Shown here: piece after piece, positions 17,576-26,013 of the stretch
How the letters are laid out: the number at the start of each line of letters is the position of its first letter
Position numbering within the stretch: the stretch's first letter is position 1
Source of the DNA: Marinimicrobium sp. C6131
GTDB lineage: Bacteria; Pseudomonadota; Gammaproteobacteria; Pseudomonadales; Cellvibrionaceae
Length of the DNA: 64,000 nt
Reading direction: 5' to 3'
NCBI RefSeq assembly: GCF_026153455.1
Contig: NZ_CP110629.1
Location: 2,666,001 to 2,730,000, forward strand
The notes under the pieces: generated by a model
Databases searched by the model: none
Seen by the model: only the letters and a program-made list of their open reading frames with translations
Told to the model about the DNA's origin: nothing
Translations under genes and position numbers: made by a program

Positions 17576-18349
17576 TCAGGCCTCCCGGTACCAGCCATCC
17601 AGCGCCTCTCGAATACGACGCACGGACTGCACCGATTCGTCGTTATCGCCGTGCACACACAGTGTGGAGGCATCGAGGGTCAGCGTTTTGCCCTCCAGTG
17701 TCTCCACCTGGCCACTGGTGGCCAGCCTGAGAGCCTGCGCCACAATGATGTCAGGATCATCGTGGACAGCCCCGGGAACGGACCGCGGCACCAGAAACCC
17801 ATGTTCGTCATAGGCCCGGTCCGCAAACGCCTCAAACCACAGACGCACACCGAACTCATCGGCCACTTTCCCCACCGCTTCGTTATCGGCGGTGGCCAAT
17901 ACCATCAACGGCAAGGAGGCATCGTAGGTTGCCACCGATTCCAACACAGCGCGCAATACCGACTCATGGCGCATCATATCGTTGTAGAGAGCGCCGTGGG
18001 GTTTCACATGAGAGAGCTTCATTCCATGCACTTTCGCAATACCGGCAAGAGCGCCAATCTGATAGTGCATCAGTGAAACAATCTCCAAGGGACTGCACTG
18101 CATGCTGCGCCGCCCGAAGCCCTGCAAATCCGGGTAACTCGGGTGCGCGCCAATGCTGACCCCGGCCTGCTTGGCCAGCAGCACCGTGCGAGTCATGGTG
18201 ACCGGGTCCGAGGCGTGAAAGCCACAGGCGATATTGGCCAGGTCCACCAGCGGCATGACGTCCTCATCCCGCCCCATGGTCCAGGGGCCGAAGCTTTCTC
18301 CCATGTCGCAGTTGAGCAGTAGCCGGTTGTGCGATTGGCCGAATGTCAT
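17576..18349 (-). CDS. pxpA: 5-oxoprolinase subunit PxpA (LamB/YcsF family)
   Basis: A 257-residue LamB/YcsF protein with LLLNCDMGESFGPWTMGRDE, NIACGFHASDP, GAHPSYPDLQGFGRRSM and HVKPHGALYNDM, all hallmark motifs. It forms the 5-oxoprolinase complex with PxpB and PxpC and salvages spontaneously formed pyroglutamate. The start MTFGQSHNR is preferred over the ATG ten codons upstream because GGAGAGG precedes it at good spacing. It heads the pxpABC operon and is divergent from the GH105-BNR lipoprotein gene. Confidence 0.95.
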   Translation of the reverse strand: MTFGQSHNRLLLNCDMGESFGPWTMGRDEDVMPLVDLANIACGFHASDPVTMTRTVLLAKQAGVSIGAHPSYPDLQGFGRRSMQCSPLEIVSLMHYQIGALAGIAKVHGMKLSHVKPHGALYNDMMRHESVLRAVLESVATYDASLPLMVLATADNEAVGKVADEFGVRLWFEAFADRAYDEHGFLVPRSVPGAVHDDPDIIVAQALRLATSGQVETLEGKTLTLDASTLCVHGDNDESVQSVRRIREALDGWYREA

Positions 18350-18463
18350 AGAGGCCTCTCCAAGCGTCAGTCGTTGCACGAGTTTACCCTAATGACCGGA
18401 ATCGGTTCGAGGGCGTGTTGGGAAGCGGAGCGCCGGGGGCCCTACCGCCACCACGTATATCGT

Positions 18464-18476
18464 ATTGTCCTACAAT
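18464..18476. promoter_or_regulatory. ATTGT-N3-ACAAT palindrome upstream of the glycoside hydrolase gene
   Basis: ATTGT-CCT-ACAAT lies 68 bp before the start of the GH105-BNR gene and 115 bp before pxpA. Short TTGT-N-ACAA palindromes are typical of GntR/FadR-type regulators, several of which control uronate and polysaccharide catabolism. It may be the operator of the lipoprotein gene; no regulator gene adjoins it. Confidence 0.4.
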
Positions 18477-18543
18477 CAGTGCTAGCATTCTTGCTGCGTA
18501 AAAACGGCATAAACAATAAAACGAGAGAATGGAGAACAACTGC

Positions 18544-20970
18544 ATGAGACTCCTTGCACGCGCCCTATCGCTATGCACATTACTGCTGGCCGCTGGCTGT
18601 CAGCATACAACGGAACCCCAGTCTCCGGAGCTCACATCCGAGTCGGTCAAAAACCTGACCCGAAAAGTGGCCGACTGGCAGATCGAGCATTTCGAGGAGC
18701 AGGGTAAATACCGCGCCCTGCCCCAGGACCCACCGGACTGGGCCAACCGGGAGCAATATCACGACCTTGAGTGGCACAACGGTGCGCTCTACGCGGGCAT
18801 GAACCAGTGGCGCAAAATCGCCGACGATCCCAAGTACACCGAGTGGTTGAAAATGATCGGCGAGCGCAACGACTGGGCACTGCACCGGCGCCCCTACCAT
18901 GCCGATGACCATGTAGTGGGCCAGTTTTATCTGTCGCTGTACGAGGACTTCAATGATCCCGAGATGCTGGAACCGACCAGAGAGCGGTTTAACTGGATAC
19001 TAGAGAACCCGAAAACCGGCACCCTGGACTGGAATGCCGAAAACACCCACGCTCACGACCGCTGGGGCTGGTGCGATGCCCTGTTTATGGCGCCCCCGGT
19101 GTGGGCCCGGCTGGCGAAAGTCACCGGCGAGGAAAAGTACCTGGACTTCATGCACCAGGAATACCTCGCTACCCATGACCTGCTGTGGAGCGAAGAGGAT
19201 CAACTGTTCTTCCGGGATTCCAGCTTCTTCGATCAACGCGAAAAAAACGGCGAGAATATTTACTGGTCCAGAGGCAATGGCTGGGTGTTCGCCGGTCTGG
19301 CCCTGATGATTCCCGATCTGCCTCGAGACTGGGAGGAGCGCGATTTCTATCTTGATCTCTACCAAAAAATGGCCCGCAAGATCCGCTCCATCCAGCGTGA
19401 CGATGGCACCTGGTCCATGGGTCTGCTCGGCGACCCAGAGCACTACCCGATCAAGGAAACCAGTGGCACCGCCTTTTTCACCTTTGGTCTGGCCTGGGGC
19501 ATCAATGAAGGAATTCTCGATCGGGACACCTATCAACCGGTGGTACTGAACGCCTGGCAGGCACTGGCCGATGCAGTGACCGATGAAGGCCTGTTGGGGC
19601 ATGTGCAACCGGTCGGCGCCGAACCGGGAGAGTCTTTCCCGGATTACACCGAAGTCTATGGCGTCGGTGCCTTTCTGGCCGCGGGCTCCGAAGTCTACAA
19701 GCTGCTTGAGTCACAGGAAACGGCCAAAAATCAAGCCGCCAAACCCACCATTCAGACCTTTATGCACAACAGCGGCTGGTGCTGGTTTCAGGACCCGCGC
19801 GCCATCATCCACGACGGGCAGTTGATCATCGGCGGTGTGGCCGGCAACGGCATTGGCGATGCGGCGGTGGGCGTATACGACTTGGAAGACAACACCATTC
19901 TGGGCCGGACCAGTCTGCACAAACACTTTGACCACGACGATCACAATTCCCCGGCGTTTTTTGTCCGCCCGGACGACAGTCTGCTGGCTGTGTACGCCCG
20001 TCACAGCACCGAGAACAAACACTACTACCGCTTCTCCGATAGCGACGACTACCTGAGCTGGGGCGAAGAACACACACTGGAGAGCGGCGAGCCGGTTACC
20101 TATATGAACCTGTACGCTCTGGCCGCCGAAGACACTCTGTACAATTTCTACCGGGGCATTGAATGGAACCCCACCTTCGTCACCTCCAATGATGACGGCG
20201 CCACCTGGGGCGAGCCCGTTCACTTCATCAAAAGTGAGGTGGAAGGGCGCAACCGGCCCTACCCCCGCTACGCCAGCAACGGGCAGGACACCATCGCCGT
20301 TTCCTTTACCGACGCCCACCCACGGGTACACGGCACCAGTATTTACTACGCCGAGTTCCGGAACGGCAATTTCTACCAGGCCGACGGTAGCTTCATCAAG
20401 AATCTGAAGGAGGATGGACCGCTGAAGCCATCAGAGGCCGAGCGGATTTTCCAGGGCGGAGGTGGTGGCTTCCGGGGTCACGAACTCAGCGCCCACAACA
20501 GCGCCTGGACCAGCTCGATCGTACTGGACGAGCAGGGCCATCCCCATATCGGCTACTCCCTGTACCTGAGCAATAACGACCAGCGCTATCGCCTGGCGTC
20601 CTGGGACGGAGACCAGTGGATCGATCGCGAAGTCGCTCACGCCGGCAGCCGGCTATACGAGCGCGAGGCCAGCTACACCGGCCTGATCACGCTGGACCCT
20701 TCAGATCCGAGTCACGCGGTGATCTCGACCGATGTCCACCCGAGGACCGGGGAAGCGCTGGGCGGCAAGCATCAGATCTTTCGCGCGCATATTGGCAAGG
20801 GACAGCAAACCGCTGACATTCAGTGGGAACAGGTGACCGATGACCCAGCGCGCCACAACATCCGGCCCATGATCATTCCGCAGGAATCCCAGAGCGTCAT
20901 TGCCTGGCAGCGCGGGCAATACACCACCTACACGGATTATTACCTGGATACCGTGGGCATTGTTTATTGA
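18544..20970 (+). CDS. Lipoprotein with GH88/GH105-type hydrolase and BNR-4 domains
   Basis: An 808-residue lipoprotein (lipobox LAAGC, C19; GGAG ribosome site). Residues about 35-395 are an (alpha/alpha)6 barrel of unsaturated glucuronyl/rhamnogalacturonyl hydrolases, with HADDHVVGQ, RWGWCDALFMAPP, YWSRGNGWVFAGL and ETSGTAFF. Residues about 405-808 are a BNR-4 beta-propeller (SGWCWFQDPRAII, HDDHNSPAF, FTDAHPRVHGTS). BNR-4 proteins include PL24/PL25-type ulvan lyases as well as uncharacterised members. The join suggests a lyase-like or binding propeller coupled to a hydrolase that removes the unsaturated uronate, anchored at the cell surface. The polysaccharide (ulvan, pectin or another uronan) is not determined. 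Confidence 0.87.
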   Translation: MRLLARALSLCTLLLAAGCQHTTEPQSPELTSESVKNLTRKVADWQIEHFEEQGKYRALPQDPPDWANREQYHDLEWHNGALYAGMNQWRKIADDPKYTEWLKMIGERNDWALHRRPYHADDHVVGQFYLSLYEDFNDPEMLEPTRERFNWILENPKTGTLDWNAENTHAHDRWGWCDALFMAPPVWARLAKVTGEEKYLDFMHQEYLATHDLLWSEEDQLFFRDSSFFDQREKNGENIYWSRGNGWVFAGLALMIPDLPRDWEERDFYLDLYQKMARKIRSIQRDDGTWSMGLLGDPEHYPIKETSGTAFFTFGLAWGINEGILDRDTYQPVVLNAWQALADAVTDEGLLGHVQPVGAEPGESFPDYTEVYGVGAFLAAGSEVYKLLESQETAKNQAAKPTIQTFMHNSGWCWFQDPRAIIHDGQLIIGGVAGNGIGDAAVGVYDLEDNTILGRTSLHKHFDHDDHNSPAFFVRPDDSLLAVYARHSTENKHYYRFSDSDDYLSWGEEHTLESGEPVTYMNLYALAAEDTLYNFYRGIEWNPTFVTSNDDGATWGEPVHFIKSEVEGRNRPYPRYASNGQDTIAVSFTDAHPRVHGTSIYYAEFRNGNFYQADGSFIKNLKEDGPLKPSEAERIFQGGGGGFRGHELSAHNSAWTSSIVLDEQGHPHIGYSLYLSNNDQRYRLASWDGDQWIDREVAHAGSRLYEREASYTGLITLDPSDPSHAVISTDVHPRTGEALGGKHQIFRAHIGKGQQTADIQWEQVTDDPARHNIRPMIIPQESQSVIAWQRGQYTTYTDYYLDTVGIVY

Positions 20971-20973
20971 TGA

Positions 20974-21240
20974 CTAACGGGTTTTCCACATATTGGCCAC
21001 GGCCTTGTCGCTTCCGAGAAGGCCCACCACCGCACAGACAATACTGCCCGCCAGAAAGACCACGGCGGGGATAAGGCCCCCCAGCACGGAAAACTTGATG
21101 GCTGCGAACAGGGAGCCCGACGCTATGACCAGAAACAGAACCGCCACCACATTCAGGATGGTGCGGTGCAAGGGCTTGTAAGCATAGCGCGCTTCGCCCT
21201 TTTCGAAGTGATTGAGAATCGGAGAAAACAGCTTTTTCAT
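20974..21240 (-). CDS. Small two-helix membrane protein
   Basis: An 88-residue protein with a charged N-terminus (about 1-26) and two hydrophobic helices (about 29-48 and 53-75), the second ending near LLGSDKAV. I recognise no domain name. It converges with the GH105-BNR gene, with 3 bp between stops. The 185 bp upstream (21241-21425) show no further gene. Coding status is supported by a clean start, a plausible hydrophobic profile and lack of overlap. Confidence 0.75.
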   Translation of the reverse strand: MKKLFSPILNHFEKGEARYAYKPLHRTILNVVAVLFLVIASGSLFAAIKFSVLGGLIPAVVFLAGSIVCAVVGLLGSDKAVANMWKTR

Positions 21241-21425
21241 AGAACCCCCGCAAAGATTCAGGATTATAGAGCCATAGTCTCCGCCATTACCACCGCCAGC
21301 CCGGTCAACCCTGACTACCCGTCAGCGCACGCTGTCGGCGGCGTACTCCTCCCCGAGGATGGCAACACCGCCCAGCAGTTGCTCAGTAGCGCAGACGTGC
21401 AGATATTCCCGTCCAAGTACGGGCG

Positions 21426-22460
21426 TTAATCATCCCGCTCAAAAACGCTGTTCAGGAAAGCAATCATATCGCTGACGGTCGGCTCCGAGAGTTCGGTGAA
21501 GCAGCCCTGGGTGTATTCATTGCAACCACTGTCCAGAAATCCGTGGCCCCTGTCTTCGTAAATCGTCAGAGTTGCAGGCTGGCCCAAGGCCTTCAGCGCA
21601 TCCACATAAGCGCGCGCACTGGCCGGCGTCGTCAGTTGGTCTTCCGACCCGACGTGAACAAACTGGGGTGGTAAGGGGTACGCCTCGGCACTGACCAGGT
21701 ACTGATCCGGTGATACCGCCTGATAGTACTCGGGATTATCTTCGACATTGATATCGTCACCAAACATGCCGCGCGCCTCGGCGCCGCCCCAGGCCCAGAA
21801 CGGATTGCTGTCCTGTTCGAAACCGCCTTTGGCCGATTCGTACAGGCTGAACGCCGCATAGCTCAGAATGGCCGCCTGCACCCGCAATCCATCCTCCCGG
21901 GCCACGGCCTCGGCGGTCATCCCCTCAGGCAAGTAGGTCGGGGCGAAACCCAGCGGTTTGGAATCAAAGCCGTCATTGCTCAGCGTGCGCCCCGCCAGCG
22001 TCACCATCGCCGACAGATGCCCGCCCGCGCTATCGCCCGTCACGGCAATTCGATCCGGATCGCCACCGTAGCGCTGGATGTTGTCTTTCACCCAGAGCAC
22101 CGCGCCCATGGCATCCTCCACGATTTCATCCATGGTGGTGGTGTTATCCAGATCCCCCAACAGACGGTAGTTGATGTTCACCGTCACCAGGTCGGCACGT
22201 CGGGCGATGGTGTCTGCCAGGTCCGTCATAATGGACTGGTCGTTCACCAGCCAACCACCGCCGTGAATGATCACCAGAACGGGGCGGGCCTGAGTGTCGG
22301 TTTGCGGTACCGCAATATCCAGGGTCAGATCAAACCCTTCGGGGCTGGCCCAGACGATATCGCGATGATGTTGAATGTCGTGCTCGGTGGGTACGCTCGA
22401 GCATGCAGACACGAAGAGCGCGACACACACAGCGCCGACTATCTTTGGAAGGAATGTCAT
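21426..22460 (-). CDS. Alpha/beta hydrolase (esterase) lipoprotein
   Basis: A 344-residue protein with lipobox FVSAC (C20). The oxyanion-hole motif HGGGW (66-70) and nucleophile GDSAGGH (S144) place it in the hormone-sensitive-lipase/carboxylesterase group. A C-terminal EDRGHGFL supplies the histidine. Such surface esterases often deacylate polysaccharides or lipids; the nearby GH105-BNR lipoprotein makes a carbohydrate substrate possible but not shown. It is 95 bp downstream of ynjF on the same strand. Confidence 0.88.
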   Translation of the reverse strand: MTFLPKIVGAVCVALFVSACSSVPTEHDIQHHRDIVWASPEGFDLTLDIAVPQTDTQARPVLVIIHGGGWLVNDQSIMTDLADTIARRADLVTVNINYRLLGDLDNTTTMDEIVEDAMGAVLWVKDNIQRYGGDPDRIAVTGDSAGGHLSAMVTLAGRTLSNDGFDSKPLGFAPTYLPEGMTAEAVAREDGLRVQAAILSYAAFSLYESAKGGFEQDSNPFWAWGGAEARGMFGDDINVEDNPEYYQAVSPDQYLVSAEAYPLPPQFVHVGSEDQLTTPASARAYVDALKALGQPATLTIYEDRGHGFLDSGCNEYTQGCFTELSEPTVSDMIAFLNSVFERDD

Positions 22461-22555
22461 ATCGAAAACCTTTGCCGGAAATTAGATTATTGTGGACCAT
22501 CGACCATAATGGTCGGATGCACTTTAACAGTATTCCGGCAAAAGCTCAGCCCCAC

Positions 22556-23191
22556 TTAATCAACGGTTCGAACTCTCGGCGATAGCGCTTTCAAGGTTGT
22601 AAAGCCCGCCCGTATCCGTGCGGCGGTGGTGATCCAGCACATCACAGCGAAGATACCCGCCAGCCAGGGGAAGTGTTGTGGGAACAGACAGAACAGCACC
22701 AGCGCCACGATGGTCTCGGTACCTTCGGCCAGGCCGCCCATGTAGTAGAGCGATTTCTGCGGGTACTCCGGGCTGTCGAGTTGGTATTTATTGGCCATGA
22801 TGGCAAAGGCGAGAAAGGTGGTGCCGGTGCCGACGAAGGAGAGCATCAGCAACGCGGACCAGAACGCATTCTGTTCCGGGTTGGCAAGCAGAAAGCCGAA
22901 GGGAACCGCGTTGTAAAAAATAAAATCCAGCACGATATCCAGAAAGCCACCAGAGTCACTCAACCCCTGAATCCGAGCCAGGGCGCCATCGAGGCCGTCA
23001 CTCAGACGGTTGAGCACAATCACCACCAACGCAGCGGCGTACCATTCAAGCGCAAGCAATGGAATGCACAGCAGGCCGATGGCGAAGCCGCCGACGGTCA
23101 CCTGATCGGCGCTAATGCCCAGGCGATCCAGTCGTTTGGCCAGCCAGCGTAATGGTGGACGGGTAAGGGGAATTAATCGGGTATCGAGCAT
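22556..23191 (-). CDS. ynjF: CDP-alcohol phosphatidyltransferase, YnjF-like
   Basis: A 211-residue integral membrane enzyme with the full CDP-alcohol motif D-x2-DG-x2-AR-x8-G-x3-D-x3-D, seen as LSDGLDGALARIQGLSDSGG followed by FLDIVLD. Several hydrophobic helices follow. It should transfer a phosphatidyl or similar group from a CDP-linked donor to an alcohol; the acceptor is unknown. E. coli ynjF is likewise downstream of the ynjBCD transporter, so the name follows gene order. It begins 18 bp after ynjC. Confidence 0.88.
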   Translation of the reverse strand: MLDTRLIPLTRPPLRWLAKRLDRLGISADQVTVGGFAIGLLCIPLLALEWYAAALVVIVLNRLSDGLDGALARIQGLSDSGGFLDIVLDFIFYNAVPFGFLLANPEQNAFWSALLMLSFVGTGTTFLAFAIMANKYQLDSPEYPQKSLYYMGGLAEGTETIVALVLFCLFPQHFPWLAGIFAVMCWITTAARIRAGFTTLKALSPRVRTVD

Positions 23192-23209
23192 TGCACAACT
23201 CCGGAAATA

Positions 23210-24874
23210 TTAAAGCGACGCACAACGCTGGCGCGTCCGTCGATTGATCAGGGCAGCCAGCAGCAACAGCGCCAGGGGCAACAGCATTTGCCAGAGCGCA
23301 TAGAGGCCCAGTAATCGGCGGTCGCCACCACTGCCAATATTGACCGCTTCGGTGGTGATGGTCACCACCCGGCCCGCGCCCAATAGCTGTGTGGGCAGGT
23401 ACTGGGCGACGCTGACCGAAAAGGCGATCACCCAAGCGTAGAGTATCGGCTGTTTCAGGATGGGCAGCAGTATCCGAAACCAGCAGGCCGGAGCCGAGTA
23501 CCCAAGGCTTTGCCCCGCCAACAACCAGCGACGATTGAATCGACGGTAATCACCGGAGAGCATCAGATACGCATAGGGGAAGGTGAACACGCAGTGGGCC
23601 CAGAGCACCCACCCCCAGTGCGGATTCAGCCGCAGAGCACTCAAGCCGAATTGCCACCCCATCACCAGCGGCAACTGGGGCAACAACAGGCCGAGCAGCA
23701 ATAGCCACTGGGGCCAGTACCACTCGCGCCGGGCCTGATACTCCAGACACACCAGCGCAGCCACCAGACCGACACTGGCGCTGATCAGCGCCAGTCCAAC
23801 CGTCTGCCAAAGCAGCGGCGCCAGAAACGGCCATTCACTGCGCCAGGTATTCAAGCTGAAAGCGCCAGGCAGAAGATCCGGGTAAAACCAGTTTGCCGCC
23901 AGAGACCAGACGATGAGCGCCACGGTGACCCCCAAAGCAAACACCGCCATCAGCGGCAACCAGAGGCGCGCTACAGATTGCAGTAGGCGACCCAGGGTGC
24001 TGAGCCCTACCGGCATTTTGGCATCGGTCCGCCGGTGCCAACGCAACAGGCCCGCATAGAGACGTTCGTGCTGTCGGTTAAGCCATAACAGAGCGAGTGC
24101 CAACATCAGCAACACCAGGCTGCCCAACAACGCCGAGTAGGCCGACTCGGAGGCAAAGTCCTGCTGCCACTGAAATACCTGCTGTGCCCACACCCCTGGC
24201 AGGTTGGGACCGATCAGCAGCGGCACATCCACCACCGACAGGGTGTAGACCACCACCGCCGCCATGGGCAGGCGCAGACGGGTGAGCAGCTCGGGCACCA
24301 CCAACTGCCACCAGCTCGCCAGCCGGGAATGCCCCAGGGTTTGTCCGGCCTGGAGATAGCGCTCCGCCGGAATCTGGGTCAGGGCGCTCTGAATCATCAA
24401 AAGCAGAAAGGGAATTTCTTTCAGTAGCAGTACCCACAGCAGAGTGAACAGGGAGCGATCCGCCAGTAACCCCGAGGCGGGCGGCGTGTCGAAAACGCCG
24501 AACAGGCTGTGCAGTCCACGCACCAGCCAGCCGGTCGGGCTGAACAAAAACAGGACCCCCACGGCAAAAGCCAGGTGAGGAATGGAGAGCAACGGGGCCA
24601 ACCAACCGAGCAGCCGGCGCGCCCCGTGAAAACTGAAGGCCACGGCCACATAGCAGGCCAGAAGCGGAGCGACCGTCGCCAGTAGCAGTGAATAACCGAT
24701 GGCCGACGCCAGCCCCGGCGAGCGAACAAACTGGCTGACCACTTCAGGATTCAACCCGACCATCTGTCCGACGTAGGGCCATAAGGCGATCATTACGGGG
24801 ACGAGCAGCAAGAACGCCAGACAGAGTCCGGCGGTGGCGTGCAGGGTCGTGCTTACTGGTAGCGCGCGAGCCAA
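23210..24874 (-). CDS. ynjC: ABC transporter permease, two-domain YnjC type
   Basis: A 554-residue inner-membrane permease with about twelve hydrophobic segments in two homologous halves. Each half carries a binding-protein-dependent transport domain (LWVLLLKEIPFLLLMIQSAL in the first half; WLLAGQSLGYSAPACWFRIL in the second, the EAA-like loop). The arrangement matches E. coli YnjC. The start overlaps ynjB by 22 bp. No ATPase gene (ynjD) sits between it and ynjF, although E. coli has one there. Substrate unknown. Confidence 0.88.
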   Translation of the reverse strand: MARALPVSTTLHATAGLCLAFLLLVPVMIALWPYVGQMVGLNPEVVSQFVRSPGLASAIGYSLLLATVAPLLACYVAVAFSFHGARRLLGWLAPLLSIPHLAFAVGVLFLFSPTGWLVRGLHSLFGVFDTPPASGLLADRSLFTLLWVLLLKEIPFLLLMIQSALTQIPAERYLQAGQTLGHSRLASWWQLVVPELLTRLRLPMAAVVVYTLSVVDVPLLIGPNLPGVWAQQVFQWQQDFASESAYSALLGSLVLLMLALALLWLNRQHERLYAGLLRWHRRTDAKMPVGLSTLGRLLQSVARLWLPLMAVFALGVTVALIVWSLAANWFYPDLLPGAFSLNTWRSEWPFLAPLLWQTVGLALISASVGLVAALVCLEYQARREWYWPQWLLLLGLLLPQLPLVMGWQFGLSALRLNPHWGWVLWAHCVFTFPYAYLMLSGDYRRFNRRWLLAGQSLGYSAPACWFRILLPILKQPILYAWVIAFSVSVAQYLPTQLLGAGRVVTITTEAVNIGSGGDRRLLGLYALWQMLLPLALLLLAALINRRTRQRCASL

Positions 24875-26013
24875 TGGTCCTCCAGCCGTTCCTGCCAGCC
24901 GGCGTGCAGTTCCTGAGCGGTGGGCAACAGCGCCTCCGCCTCATCCAGCCTGACCACCGCTGGATCGCCCCAATAGCGCGAGTCCGCCTTGCGCGCCTGA
25001 GCACTGCGAGAAATCAGAAAGTTGATCACCACTTTGGCCGCCGCCTTGTGGGAGGCGTTGCGCGGTACCGCCAGATAGTGGCTGTTGGTGATGGCGCCCT
25101 GGGCAAAATAGTGCCGCCTTACCGTCTCCGGCAAGCGGCCATTACGGACCTTACTGTCCATTTCCTGGGGATTGAAACTGAACGCCGCGTGCAGCTGCCC
25201 GTCGGCCAACCACTGCAATTGTTGAGCGGAGTCCTGCGGAAAGGCCCGGCCTTTTTCCCAGAGTAGCGGATGCAATTGGTCGAGATAATCCCACAGTACA
25301 GGCAATAGGTCCCGCTCGGCACTGCGACTGGGTTCGCGGTAGAGCCGCTCGTCGTTATCCGCCAGAGCCTGTAGCAGGGACTTCAGAAAGGTGGTGCCGA
25401 TAAAATCCGGCGGCTTCGGATAACTGAGCCGGCCGGGGTTCTGTTCGGCATACGCCAGAAGCTGCTCCGGGGTGATGGCTGGCGAGGCAAAGCTGCCTTC
25501 GCGGGCGATGATATTGAACTGGCCCATGCCCCAGGGTACTTCGAAGCCTTCCACCGGTACCCCAAAATCCGTCAACAGCGGTACCTCGTCCGTGAGCAGA
25601 TGAACATGATTGGGAATCGCGTTCAGCAGATCCGGTTCCAGCAGCTTACTCTCTTTAAGTGCGTGAAAATTTTCGCCATTGATCCACAGCAGATCAATGG
25701 CACCGCCTTGCTCCCGACCGGCAGCCTGGTCACTGCGCAAACGATGCACCGCCTCGGCAATGTCACTGACCTTGACGTGGCGCAAACTGATCCCGTACTG
25801 CCGGTTCAGATGCCGACCGGCCCAGCGCAAATACTGGTTGACGGAGCCTGAACCACCCCAGGCATAAAAGAACACGGTGCGGCCGCGCGCTTCCTGAACC
25901 ACGTCGGACCAATCCTCGGCGGCGCTTTCAGCCTGGACCACAACCGCACTGCCCATCAGAAGCAGCGCGGCCAGGGCGCGCTTAAAAGCGCTGGGTAAAC
26001 TGCAGTTGAACAT
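24853..26013 (-). CDS. ynjB: ABC transporter substrate-binding protein, YnjB type
   Basis: A 387-residue periplasmic binding protein starting MFNCSLPSAFKRAL, with signal peptide ending VVVQAES. The stretch RTVFFYAWGGSGSVNQYLRW and IDLLWINGENFHALKE match the YnjB family. The start lies 32 bp inside the end of the TonB-dependent receptor gene, suggesting coupling; no strong ribosome site precedes it. The ligand is unknown. Its placement after a TonB receptor and the hvf genes suggests a scarce nutrient such as a metal complex or cofactor, which is inference. Confidence 0.88.
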   Translation of the reverse strand: MFNCSLPSAFKRALAALLLMGSAVVVQAESAAEDWSDVVQEARGRTVFFYAWGGSGSVNQYLRWAGRHLNRQYGISLRHVKVSDIAEAVHRLRSDQAAGREQGGAIDLLWINGENFHALKESKLLEPDLLNAIPNHVHLLTDEVPLLTDFGVPVEGFEVPWGMGQFNIIAREGSFASPAITPEQLLAYAEQNPGRLSYPKPPDFIGTTFLKSLLQALADNDERLYREPSRSAERDLLPVLWDYLDQLHPLLWEKGRAFPQDSAQQLQWLADGQLHAAFSFNPQEMDSKVRNGRLPETVRRHYFAQGAITNSHYLAVPRNASHKAAAKVVINFLISRSAQARKADSRYWGDPAVVRLDEAEALLPTAQELHAGWQERLEDHWLARYQ

